Shown: piece by piece, positions 44,719-55,919 of the stretch | Layout of the letters: every line of letters starts with the position of its first letter | Numbering within the stretch: the stretch's first letter is position 1 | Assembly: GCA_049724395.1 (NCBI GenBank) | Contig: JAUGWO010000112.1 | Location: 310,001-374,000, forward strand | DNA from: Spongospora subterranea f. sp. subterranea | Lineage: Eukaryota > Endomyxa: Phytomyxea > Phytomyxea > Plasmodiophorida | Reading direction: 5' to 3' | Length of the DNA: 64,000 bases | The notes under the pieces: model-generated | Databases searched by the model: none | What the model was told of the DNA's origin: nothing | What the model saw: the letters and a program-made list of their open reading frames with translations, nothing else | Made by a program: the position numbers and the translations under genes

Positions 44719-47700
44719 TTATCTGATGTCTAACGATCGTAGCTGGTTCCCTAAGCACGCTCGTTCGTAATAGGATGGGCAATCCAGTGATTCACAATAT
44801 ACGGCAGACCTTGGGTCTAATCCTGAGCAGTTCTGACAGGTGCGTATTTGCCTGAGAAGCTGAACTTGTAGATCATGGCATTCGATAGCATCGGCTAGAC
44901 CTTCGATCTTTCTATCGGCAGGGCATAAACAAAGGTCCGAGGACTGTCGACAGGTTGAACAATGTTTTCCGAAGTAAAACCTTTCACAATCGTTGAGTTG
45001 ATTAGGCGAATATTGACGAGATTATCGACCTGTCCAAGGCACCAGGGTTAGACGTCCGTATACCGAACGGTTTGAATCTTGGAAGTTCCCGGAACCATTG
45101 CCATATATTGACATGAATCAATGAGGTTAACCGGTTAAGACTTGGGATGATCTGCTTGGTGATATAGTAGTTGATATTGATACGATATTGAGAGTCTTCT
45201 TTGAAATAATCGTACGGGGATATAACCAAATCCATTAGACGATCGGTATTAGTTCCATAAACGACCTATATCACGATTTCAGTTCATTGACGATATGATC
45301 ATTATGCAGGTGGGTGCGAACAAGATAGGGAATTCTTTCGGCGTAAAGTGGAAATGCACGAGGATCGCGCTTCATACGCTCTGTCGCAATTTGTGCAGCT
45401 GGTGGTAAATGGCGTCGATAGGTTCCTGAGGAACCGTCATTTGAGTGAATTCTGAAAAAAAAACATAAAAAGGCGTTATGACCTAGTCGAACCTCTTTGG
45501 CGAAAACATAACGCATGACTGAAATGTCCCCTGAATTACAAATTAGGGACATTAAGGCAAAACACAAGAAAACGACACGAACCAAACATCATTCGTGTCC
45601 ATAATGACTCTAGGTATTGGCGCAAACGCGAAATGTCTTTTTTGAAAATGAGTTTGATCGCTTTATCCATCGATTCTACGAGTAAAGGGCACCCATCTCG
45701 TCGAATCACTTCTAATCCTGAGTCAAATTTTATTAGATTCGTCAACCAAACCAAGAGCATGACTTTTACCTTTTGCGTCAATAACAGGCTCGTCGCCAAA
45801 GTTTCTCGTACTTTAGGCCAACATACCTCTTCTTTGATACTAATAGGCACGGCTGATAGACTTTTTCAAACATCAACTTGACCGGAGGAGGGTTCACAGC
45901 TGTAATTCGATTACTGATTTCGGCGCCGATTTCAAACGCCTCTGCCAAAGTCCGCCCTCGAACCGATACAAAAAGCGAATCGGTATCAGCGTAAACGACT
46001 TCTGCTTTCCAATTGGGATCTGATTCTACAATGCCGATAGTGCGTTCAAGGGTTTCTCGGCCTGTTTGTACGATGGAGTCGGCAATTTCAGCGCAAGGCA
46101 TACGACCAGAGAATCCAGCTGCCGTATAACCATAGCTATGAGAGCGTCGATAAATAACAGATGACTTGCAGCGACGAATATGATAACCGACGTGACGTTA
46201 GCTAATAGCTTGATACCGAACTGCTTGGCATTCATTTCTGCCCAACGATGGTCCGATGTATCAAGTGACTTCATCGCCTGTTGTTGCCGTTATTTTTGGT
46301 TGAACGGGTATTGCACGAGAACCAACCTTTTTGATTGCGATTCTGGTCTCAAGAAGGTCCCGAAGTATCCGAGGTAATAGGCCGCTTTTGCCACCATTAT
46401 CAGACCGTCTATCTATGAAAACGACACCGTTTGGGCTAACCCATGACGCCCGATTCTGAAGCAGCTCAAATACAGGACGAACAGCACCCCCTAAACACTT
46501 GTTTAACTGCTGATCAGCAATTGGGTCGAAAATTATAATCGATACCAGCTCCTAACGGGACGGCAGATGAACCCGAATCTAATGACGCCTCGAGTGATGC
46601 GATAGAGCCAATACATGTGGAGTAGCAAATGTCTCTAGATATCACTATTGACGGATAGAGGGATTGGAAATCCTGCAATAACACAGCCGCTCAATAAGGG
46701 AGATGACTAAGGAAGGTCGATATACCAGAACTATAACAGGATCGCAGTATAAAGCGCTTCGTGGCTCCATAACCAAAGGAATGCATTCCATAGCAGGCTG
46801 ATTAGCAACCTGTAGGTTCATTGATCACTAGATGACATGAGTCCCCGCTAAACGAAATGACCTGTTCTGGTGATGCAGAATAGAATGTGAAGTTCTCCCC
46901 TGACACCTTGACGACACATTACTGATTCAACACGGTACTACATAATGGGAGTTTAGCGAACCAAAAGCAGATAGCGATCGCGATATAATCATTTGACCAA
47001 CCTGAGACCCTCTGGAGAGGACGCTGAAGAAATCAATGCCAAATAGTCTAGCTAGCTCACTGGTGCGTTGAATCAGGTTCTGCTGTGATAGAATGGCTAA
47101 TGTTGTTTGAGCCCTTACGATCCTATCATCAACCGCTCGCCTTAGACCATGAACGCTTCCATCGATCCAGTGATTCAGGGTCTTCCACGTATGATGGGGG
47201 ATCCTTCTCTCCAACAGATATAAGGCGGCGACATGAAGACTATACGATGATAACTTCACTTCTGACCGAATCACTCGCCAGAGATTGAGCACAATCCTCC
47301 CTGGGATATTGATCCCTGATGCCTTACGCTCACCCCTATCATGGAACACAATTTTAGCAACGATCATCGATATTGGAAAGCGAGAGAGTGACCATTCATC
47401 GATACCGGATCTGGTATTGAATGTGGATAACGACATACGAGATATATTGTGCAATAAACTATCACCAAGACCTAGGACCTGACTTCGATCATTGATATAC
47501 CCCATCGATTGTTTCTGGACCTCATATGCGATGATGATATCAGGGTCGATATCAATGATGTGATTGATGAAACCGTTGATCAACATTATCTCGGATTGGA
47601 ATATACTCAATCGAATCGAATCCGGATCATAACAGGTCTTCATCGCATCACAATAACCGATATTGTCGATATTCAGTAAAACGATCGTATCGTCTTTGAT

Positions 47701-49785
47701 ACCGTTCTTCTCCACCATCAATACGATGGCGATAATCGCATCGACAGCCGGATCAGGTTCGAGGTGGTCTCGGGAGCGATGTAATGACTCGATACAGAGG
47801 GTTGTGATGTTCTGCCGACTGTGAGACCAGATATCATCGACCGCAGGAGATGGTAATGACAATGACGAGGGCAATGGCGATTGAGCCGATTCGATATTGC
47901 TTTCGATATAGTCAGGCGATGGAGGTTGTGTTTGAGAATCTTGAACAGGCCCATAAACTAGACGGCCACCGCTATCGATATGACCGGTCTGGACACCGAC
48001 GCCACCGTTTTTCTTTCCTGACACCTTCGACAGTAACTCAGCGGTTGTTGGTGGATCAACACCTGGCGCAATCAAACACCCTCGACCATCCTCTACAGCC
48101 TGTATGATAAAATCCTTCTTGGCGAATAGGTTGTTGGGAATGTGTCGATATCCTATTCGCCGCATCACCTCTAACTCCTTTCGTCGATGTTCTTCGTTGG
48201 AGAAATACGCCTGTTGGGATAATATCGGGATTGATGAATAGTCCACACGAGGAACGACCTCTGAGCTAGACATCATCATCCCATCGCCATCTAGATCGAT
48301 CATATCCGGTATGATTTTTTGGCTATTCTCTTGGCTAAAGCGGCGTCTATCATATTCAATCCCATCCCCCTCGATTAGCCCACCAGCTCCCTCGTCACTC
48401 GAATCGCCGCATCGAGTCTTCGACAGATCATTCCGCATCGCTCGATCTTGTCCGGAACTCTGCGACGTTCTATAGATGAGGTCTTCGGCGTTGAGATCAG
48501 ATATTGCCTGGTTCAGGGTCAATAGTCCAGAATCTTCCTGCGCTGATTGTCCAGATTGGTTATCGTGATCATGACCTAATACGTCATGGGATAGGCTCAT
48601 GTCCTTCATATCGTCATCAACTTCCTCCTCGTCCTCATCTAAATGCCCATCCGTATCGTCGTCAACATTCAGCTCGCTCGTTCCAAACTTGTTCCTGTTC
48701 ATAACGGCAGCCAGATCATCATGGTCGGAAGGTAAAGACTGCATGAATTGGGTCCCGATGCGGAACGCCATATCGGCATCGAAGGACGCCCCCGAGAGCT
48801 GTGATAGAGATTGTGTCGGGGCGTCGGCCATACGCGATAATGGCGATGAGCCATGAACAGATCTTGTCCGGGCAATAACCCGCTCCAACCTGGTACGATA
48901 CGCTCTTTCCACGTTCGAAGCCTCGTATTTATCACGAACATCAACAGATAATGGAGCGAGCGCCTGGCTTGATAATCCTAGATCATTCCATACACCAGAT
49001 AGCGATGGAACCGCTAATCCATCAGGTATCGATTCAGATGGATTCGCGATCAAATCGGCAATAACATCGACTTCCAACTGACAGGATGATTGCCGATTGA
49101 TTCCAGATCGTAAATGCGCTGGAACCGAATCTTGTGACCATAACTGGGCAGGACCTGAGATGGGATTTGCAGATGAGGTAGCGGGTAATGGATGACGAAA
49201 TGTATATCCGCCAGGGGATATATGCATCCAGTTCATACCATATAGATTATATTCGATAAAGAATTGCAGAGGATATGGGATATGAGCGTGTTGGATATGG
49301 AACCGATATCCGTTGAAAAGAGCGCCTGATCTGAGCAATGCTGCAGCATGTTTAATGGTATGGGGATCGGCCATGTTGATCCTGATCATTTGGCGATGGT
49401 TCTGAGAATAGCCATAGATCGGCCGTTTCGCCATTAGCTCAAGAGATACGACAGGTTTCGACCGCGAAATTGAGGTGGATTGACCCATGGACATGGCGTC
49501 ATTCAGGCAGGATTTAATCAACTCTAAACTATCTTGATTGACATCAACATCTTCCACATCTATCAGTAAATATGGGAGGAATCCCTAGACCATTATCGCC
49601 GATCAAATACCGAACCAAACAACAATCGGCGATGCATTGACCCGAATATGAGCACAAGTGGTTTGGCCAGATGGTGTGGACCCGAATATCCTGATCTCAG
49701 GGATTCGGTTGGGCCCAGACGATGATGATGATTGCTGTCTCACCATCGACCATTCTATCGCCACAATCCTCACGCTAAAATTCAT
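44719..49785 (-). CDS. REV3: DNA polymerase zeta catalytic subunit REV3
   Basis: Family B polymerase for translesion synthesis. The N-terminus MNFSVRIVAIEW...IRIFGSTPSGQTTCAHIHG with FPYLLVDVEDVD matches REV3, followed by QHAHIPYPLQFFIEYNLYGM and an acidic insert (about 48,600-48,700). Inactive exonuclease-like and palm regions follow: motif A DFQSLYPSIVISRDICY, then NGVVFIDRRSDNGGKSGLLP, motif B KQFGIKLLANVTYGY, GRMPCAEIADSIVQTGRETL, motif C VYADTDSLFV and KKRYVGLKYE. The C-terminus carries two Cys clusters, HCSTCRQSSDLCLC and CQNC...YCESLDCP; the second would bind the Fe-S cluster and accessory subunits. It is shorter than animal REV3, with a reduced central region. The first large exon ends at about 46,980; about eight introns follow. 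Confidence 0.92.
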
Positions 49786-49847
49786 TATGAAGTATTGTCC
49801 GCGTAAGCCAGGCTTTCAGCAAATTTAATAAGGAAAACTGCAATGGG

Positions 49848-50267
49848 TTATAAGTCCTTCAGAATTCTAACGGGAATCGATCGATGTCTTCGGTATTCTT
49901 TTACAGAAAACTCCACTTGATCCGGGGTCAATTTGTTTCCGTCTTCCCCGTAAACACGATAGGCGTCCATGTACCGGAAACGCTTATTTGCAAACCTTTG
50001 AATCGATGCTAACGAAACGCTGTTTAAAGCCAATGGGACAATTGTTTGAAGGTTTGAACGAATATGTACAGTTCCTTCTGTTGAAAAATTTTCACGCCGC
50101 CCAGTACATCTTGATGAAGTTGAATTCGCAATGGAATTTGGAATAAAGTCTAATAAAAATCCATCATTCTTAAAAACTACTTCTTGTAACCAACATTTTT
50201 GTTTCTGGAAATCTGGTTGCTTTTGCAACAACTCCATGCCCCCGGAACGCATCCGCCGAAGCCGCAC
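49848..50267 (-). mobile_element. Relic of a DDE DNA transposon (CELNFIE type)
   Basis: The C-terminal part of a DDE transposase: QKQKCWLQEVVFKNDGFLLD, then in a shifted frame FHCEFNFIKMYWAA (the family's CELNFIExxWG motif; its catalytic Glu is Lys here), then back to the original frame for LALNSVSLASIQRFANKRFR YMDAYRVYG and QVEFSVKEYRRHRSIP. At least two frame changes, an in-frame stop after YWAA and the lost Glu show it is dead. This is a plain DNA transposon; the upstream catalytic part is missing. Confidence 0.6.
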
Positions 50268-50283
50268 AAGGTACCACCGGACA

Positions 50284-50313
50284 GGTAATCGTCGCGGCTA
50301 CACGACGATTACC
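50284..50313. repeat. Perfect 11-bp hairpin
   Basis: GGTAATCGTCG and CGACGATTACC flank an 8-base loop. It sits 35 bases before the 26-bp array and after the transposase relic, and could be a transposon end or a replication-slippage focus. No poly-T follows, so it is not read as a terminator. Confidence 0.6.
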
Positions 50314-50348
50314 GCTCCAGGTTCCGAGACCGACAGACGTCTACGGAC

Positions 50349-50566
50349 GTCGCTACCTTGACAAACACCCAAAGGTCGCTACCTTGACAAACACCCAAAG
50401 GTCGCTACCTTGACAAACACCCAAAGGTCGCTACCTTGACAAACACCCAAAGGTCGCTACCTTGACAAACACCCAAAGGTCGCTACCTTGACAAACACCC
50501 AAAGGTCGCTACCTTGACAAACACCCAAAGGTCGCTACCTTGACAAACACCCAAAGGTCGCGCAGA
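50349..50566. repeat. 26-bp tandem array, 8 copies
   Basis: The unit is GTCGCTACCTTGACAAACAC plus CCAAAG. Copies of CGCTACCTTG occur at 50351 and every 26 bases to 50533 and are essentially identical. There are no spacers, so this is a minisatellite. Confidence 0.93.
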
Positions 50567-50650
50567 GGCCGCTAATGGCTCGTTTTATGATTTTGAACGC
50601 TTGAACCAGCATTGACAATCATAATAAAGAACAGAAGCACCTAAAACCCT

Positions 50651-51293
50651 ATATTGGCGACAATCGACAGTCAATATAGAACAATCGAGTGATCCACTTG
50701 ATGATGATATTGGCGACAATCGACAGTCAATAGAGAACAATCGAGCGATCCACTTGATGATGATGATATTGGCGACAATTGACAGTCAATAGAGAACAAT
50801 CGAGCGATCCACTTGACGACAATCGACAGTCAATAGAGAACAATCGAGCGATCCACTTGACGACAATCGACAGTCAATAGAGAACAATCGAGCGATCCAC
50901 TTGATGATGATATTGGCGACAATTGACAGTCAATAGAGAACAATCGAGCGATCCACTTGACGACAATCGACATTCAATAGAGAACAATCGAGCGATCCAC
51001 TTGATGATGATATTGGCGACAATTGACAGTCAATAGAGAACAATCGAGCGATCCACTTGACGACAATCGACAGTCAATAGAGAACAATCGAGCGATCCAC
51101 TTGATGATGATATTGGCGACAATTGACAGTCAATAGAGAACAATCGAGCGATCCACTTGATGATGATATTGGCGACAATCGACAGTCAATAGAGAACAAT
51201 CGAGCGATCCACTTGATGATGATATTGGCGACAATCGACAGTCAATAGAGAACAATCGAGCGATCCACTTGATGATGATATTGGCGACAATCG
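50651..51293. repeat. 56/42-bp composite tandem array, ~13 copies
   Basis: The unit is GACAATCGACAGTCAATAGA, GAACAATCGAGCGATCCACT and, in most copies, TGATGATGATATTGGC. Some copies lack the last part and are about 42 bases long, so two unit lengths alternate. A few copies differ by single bases (aattgacag, catccaatag). Confidence 0.9.
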
Positions 51294-51420
51294 TTTCCGT
51301 GCTCAAGATCTGCACAAGCCCCAGAAAGCCTCAACACAAACTGTTCGTTTTCGGGAATGGAAGTCGATGGCTGTCGATAGGGGACAAGGCGAACAAAGTA
51401 AATCCTGAAACTCCAAGCGG

Positions 51421-51928
51421 ATGATGTTCAGGGGTTCAAACAATGTTTTTGGGATACACTTCTTCACACAACCTGAGTTCCAGACCCTTTATGTCATGAA
51501 CAGACCCTGGCCATCCGGCAATTACGTTATGGTCGAACGTAACAGTGAAAGAGTACTGGCACTTCCGACTCCAATAAACTCAATCTTCCAGACCAGGGCA
51601 CTGGAATAGGACAGCATGCGTCCAATCTGTTGATGGAACGCAACCAGGAAAGCCGAATTCAGTCTTTGTTATTTGTCAGGCAAATAAATGTACTAACTCA
51701 GCATATTCAAGGCAGCAATAACACGTTCGTTATACAATGCCACAGTTCCAAATCCAACCATTTCTGGGTTATTAGGGAAGACCAGCAATCTGCAACAGCA
51801 ATTTCAGTAAGTTGGAGGTTCGCAATATCAGCCTCGCCGTCGCCAAAATTCTACCTCTAAAGGGTACTGTGAAAAATTTCACCTGGAAGTCAGAGTTATC
51901 GGGCAAACTTTCGCTCATTTTTGCATGA
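51421..51928 (+). CDS. Hypothetical protein, possible lectin-like fold
   Basis: Two plus-strand segments look coding: MFRGSNNVFGIHFFTQPEFQ to SGNYVMVERNSERVLALPTP, and QGSNNTFVIQCHSSKSNHFW VIREDQQSATAIS. The second is followed by a good intron (gtaagt...taaag, about 51809-51860) leading to GTVKNFTWKSELSGKLSLIF and TGA at 51926-51928. The two segments share a GSNN-(V/T)F-(G/V)I start, suggesting internal repeats, and SGNYVMVERNSERVLAL loosely recalls beta-trefoil repeats. The join between the segments and the true start are not resolved, and the family is a guess. Confidence 0.3.
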
Positions 51929-53703
51929 ACTATCGAACTTGCTACTGAAATTGCTGTTGCGGATTGTCCGATCTTCCAAAAGGATATGGCATGCGAGGGA
52001 ACGTTTGCTGGCTAAGTCGGACTTCCTGGTGAAAGGTATCAACCTCAAAGATGGTAGAATACGTAGGGCTCCCAGGTCCCCAATTTGAGGGTTTGATATT
52101 GCGAGCCTAAGACAGAGATAATTAGGATAACACACCTTTCATGGACTGTGATAGTTTATTGGCAGAGCGCAACAGCATAAGGTGCGAATCGTCGGTGTGT
52201 AAATCGACACAAACTGTACTACATTAGCACTGCATTTTAAGACCTTTCAAACCAAACTAAAAACGGGCCACTTTAAAACCCCCTATTCTGCTGTAGAAAC
52301 ACCATCTGAACCGTATCGAACCCCCAGACTTTTAATTCCCCCCGCTTCAATAATTATAGGGCACATGTTCGTATAGATGACCATTTGCCCCGTAGGTCCG
52401 TGGTTCATTATTTCGGAGTCCGGAGTGTTTCACAATCATAATACAATCATGCATTCCGTCTCTACTTCTGAAGCTCTGTCTCGACTGTTAATAAAGTAAG
52501 TTAGCCACAACTGCACGTATGGTATTGGCCAATGATGATTAAACTCCATGCTAATGCTGATCTCATGACGAAAAACCTATCTCTATATAATCTGAGGCCT
52601 CAATACATTCATTGCAATGTACCTATGAAAATATTCATATCTGACTGTTTGTTCTTTCTCAGGTGAATGAAATAATGTTGCTGAATAATGTGTGTGTTAT
52701 GAGTTTTAGATTATAGTCCCGTTGTTATTGCATTTGTGTGTACAGCCTTTGAGCACGTGATGGTGTGATGACCTTGGCTGAAGGATAAACAATGCTATAT
52801 CATTCTAGATTGGCCCATATATTTTCTGACTAGATTAACAACTCGGAAATATCAATGGTTATTCTAAGACATCTGTCCAACCTTACAATAAATGTTTAAG
52901 ATTCAATTGATGCTTTATCGTTGTTGTAAATCTGTAGTTACGGTAGTTGTACAGTTAACAGCAAATCTTAAAGTTATCAATTTTCCATGATAACACAGCA
53001 CACGAAGCTCTGTTATCAAAGATATCGTCAAGACATTTCTAGTGACAGAGTTGTTTTCCATCTTGTATTGTCGATTAATGAAAACATTGATTGATCGCCA
53101 TATTTCAGCTTGAACAAACAATACCAAACTATAGTGAGTTTACGGATTTGAAATCGGCCACTGTCAATGATGGCGTGAACAGGAGGGCATGCCGCATGCG
53201 ACGTGCATTCAAAATAGAACCTTGGTCACTGATAATCCTGTCAACGTACAGTCACACTCATTATTGCATGGCACAGACCACGATTTCTTGCCTATCCGCA
53301 ATTTCGGTTATCAACTGATTGATAAACGAATCATTTGTAAAATCTCACGTTTGTGCAAGCATTACTCAGTCTAGAAAAAACTGTAAGTCTGTTTTGTGAC
53401 GTTGCTTTTCCAGTTGCAATGATGACTTATTCTTCTAATTCGGAAGTTATGACGAATGAAAACATTTCAAGCTCAACAGTCTGAGCTTTCCGAAAGATTA
53501 CTTCACCCATTTGCGTAAACCTTTCTGAATTCTGGTATGCCCTGCAGGTTTTTCTTGGACGCATCGGGCCTTATTTCCCCATCCTGTTGTCTTAGACATT
53601 GTTTTCATTCTGGTGAAGCAGATTATATGGACTTCAAAAATTTGATAAAATAACAATATTTGGGTATCAGCAAGTTTGCCGATAAAGCCGATGGTGGTGG
53701 ATT
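51929..53703. other. Long gene-poor stretch
   Basis: About 1.8 kb, AT-richer than its surroundings. Only short open frames on both strands, without family resemblance; no repeats or RNA genes seen. Confidence 0.4.
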
Positions 53704-54081
53704 TTACTTTTTATATTTAGCTGCGATTTTTCTTTGCAATTCAACGTTTCTGGCACTTCGTTTTGCAGCGGGATCAGGCTTAGCATCATCCTCAGTTGTG
53801 CCGAGTAAGAATGGGTCGATTATCTTGTCAATCGCAAGATCAACGGTCCTTTGAAGGTCTCCGAAAAACGTTCTGCTCAATACATCACTGTTCTCATCTC
53901 GCAATTGAGCGAATTTTTCACGAACGCCACCTAGCAATCCTTGGCGCTGACGAACGCGGCGATATACAAGTCCAGCTATTCCTCCAAGCGACGTCACGAG
54001 CACCATCGCTCTTGGATTGGATACGGTCATCGCCAAGACGATCACCGCCAGGCCGATCACTATTGGTGAAGGAGTGTTCAT
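53704..54081 (-). CDS. Small single-pass membrane protein, unknown
   Basis: The ATG at 54081 gives 125 residues: MNTPSPIVIGLAVIVLAMTV (one membrane segment, possibly two with MVLVTSLGGIAGLVY), a basic RRVRQRQ stretch, an amphipathic region REKFAQLRDENSDVLSRTFF and a basic tail ending KRSARNVELQRKIAAKYKK. The frame extends upstream without another ATG, so a longer form is possible. No family is recognised; the terminal KYKK only loosely resembles an ER-retrieval signal. Confidence 0.5.
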   Translation of the reverse strand: MNTPSPIVIGLAVIVLAMTVSNPRAMVLVTSLGGIAGLVYRRVRQRQGLLGGVREKFAQLRDENSDVLSRTFFGDLQRTVDLAIDKIIDPFLLGTTEDDAKPDPAAKRSARNVELQRKIAAKYKK

Positions 54082-54749
54082 CTTCTCAAATTGATTGGGT
54101 CGACAAGTTGATGAAAAGCGCGATATGTCCGGTATATCGGATGAGTATGACACGTAATTCAACTCTACAGTCCAATGTGTGGGTTCAATTCCCACTATAT
54201 CGAATTCAATACCACTGTAATTTATACAAACATAAAAAATCGAATTTAACTTTTTCGGAAAAAAATAGAGATTACTGATCAACCTGATAAATTCAGCTGA
54301 TCAAGATCACCGGCTGTTGCGACATCGTTATGGGTGAGCGGTTATCAGGAGTTCTGTTTCCTTTAAGAGATGCCAGGAACTATACTTTTGAGAGGCCCTA
54401 GGTGCCGGCGAGTTCACCCATGTATCAAATCCCTGTTGGGATGTCGCTGTTGGACAAACGGTACACAGATGCTGCCTAATTCTTGACGTCGGCCAGCAGC
54501 ATTGCTTAACGAACCACTGCGGTACGTGGAAGCGCCACAAGAACGTTTTTGTTTTAAATGGGAAATGCCAAGATGACCGTTGCCAAATCGCACAAACACC
54601 AAATCACAATCTGAGAAATAGAGCAACCCAAAAACTACATGCCGAACGGTGAAAATATGTACTTATTTTGTTCCCGGAAACCAAAACCATCTCCGATGTT
54701 AATGATCCTTCAGCGTCCTCATTGATACTACATGTTCCTCTTTCAATTT
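54082..54749. other. Intergenic
   Basis: No gene seen. A tRNA-like T-arm near 54178-54194 was examined and rejected. Confidence 0.35.
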
Positions 54750-55465
54750 TTATTGCTCAGGGCCTTCTGTGCCTTCGGGTTTCAGACCTTCGTAGCACGT
54801 TAGGCCAAAGTTATTGACCATTGTGTCGTCTGCGCCTTTAGACACCAAATATGCTGCCAGTTCCTCATATTTGTATGCAAAGCAATAGTGTAAAGCTGTT
54901 TGACCTTGTTTCTGCAATCATAGTATTGGTTAAATTGCATCGTCAGAAAGAACTGTTAATCCATACGTTTTGCTTATTTATATCTGCACCCCATCGTAAA
55001 CATGCCTTAACCATACGTTTAGATCCACATTGACAAGCCACATGTAAACACGTATTTCCGTGCTCATCAAATGTGTCAACAGGAACTCCCAGAGAGAACA
55101 ACTCCTCAACTTGTTTCGTGCTGACCAGAAAAACTCAGCGCAGATTGATATCTGACAATGGCGAAAGGGCTACCGGTTATTAAGGCACTTTGTGAATAAA
55201 TCTTTTTGTTGCTCAGCAGTTAGTGTAGGTTCTTCGTCGCTGATGTGCTGCTTCTCGATGTCGGCTTCATTACCAACGTCTGCGTTCAGGTCGAATTCTG
55301 CTTCACCTGCAACCGTGCCAGCAGCTGTCCTTGATGGTGTAGCTGCATCTTGAGCTCGAACAACACTGGGAGAAACGCTTTTGTCATTCAACGCCGCGAT
55401 CTGGCGTGATTCCAGTGCAGTAGATCCGTCTAGACCTAATGAGGTATGTTTTCCTTCAGATCAAC
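54750..55465 (-). CDS. Ankyrin-repeat protein
   Basis: The C-terminal exons read VDTFDEHGNTCLHVACQCGS KRMVKACLRWGADINKQ and then GQTALHYCFAYKYEELAAYL VSKGADDTMVNNFGLTCYEG L. These are two clear ankyrin repeats in the arrangement ...TALHYCxAYxYxELAxYLxxKGADD...GLTCYEGL, found in many protist and algal proteins. It ends KPEGTEGPEQ at TAA 54750-54752. Upstream exons give VSTKQVEELFSLGVP, a disordered acidic piece EFDLNADVGNEADIEKQHIS and, further up, LDGSTALESRQIAALNDKSV. No ATG was found for the first exon, so the 5' limit is approximate. A plus-strand open frame (55381-55755) overlaps the 5' end; I could not decide whether it is real. Confidence 0.6.
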
Positions 55466-55919
55466 AAAAGGGCAACATCATTCATTTAGCCACAAACCAG
55501 TTACCCCCGCAACAGCTGTCTGTCCAATCATCTTGGCAGTACCCAATGAAGGCTTTGGACGAGCTTGCCAGACATTTGCCTTTGCAAAAACGGTCATTGA
55601 CAGAAACAATATTCCTTAAAGCGTACTTTGGCTTGTTCAGCGACGACAGGCCTGTACGGGTTCATTGTCGCCGTTTTTATTCCACGAAGAGGAGCCTAAC
55701 ACATATTGATCAACACCAAAATGGCAGAGTTGACGCTTTGATCGATTCGACCTGATTGTCATAAGACATTCCGGCAATCCGTGCCGATAGTAAAGCCGAT
55801 CCTAACGTTGTGATTGGTTGCGGTTTTGCTCTATCAGCCAGATTGATACGCGCGTTATTAGATTGTTGTAATGATGCCTAATAGGATCATGTTCTGTTAA
55901 AACCCAACAGCGCGTTGAC

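Noticed and set aside
54113-54200. tRNA gene
   Set aside because: A good T-arm (GTGGG TTCAATT CCCAC) and a plausible 7-bp acceptor stem are present, but no normal anticodon arm or D-arm GG can be formed even allowing an intron, and the minus strand fits no better.
55381-55755. Plus-strand 124-codon gene
   Set aside because: It overlaps the ankyrin gene's 5' exons on the other strand and has no recognisable domain; left undecided rather than called.
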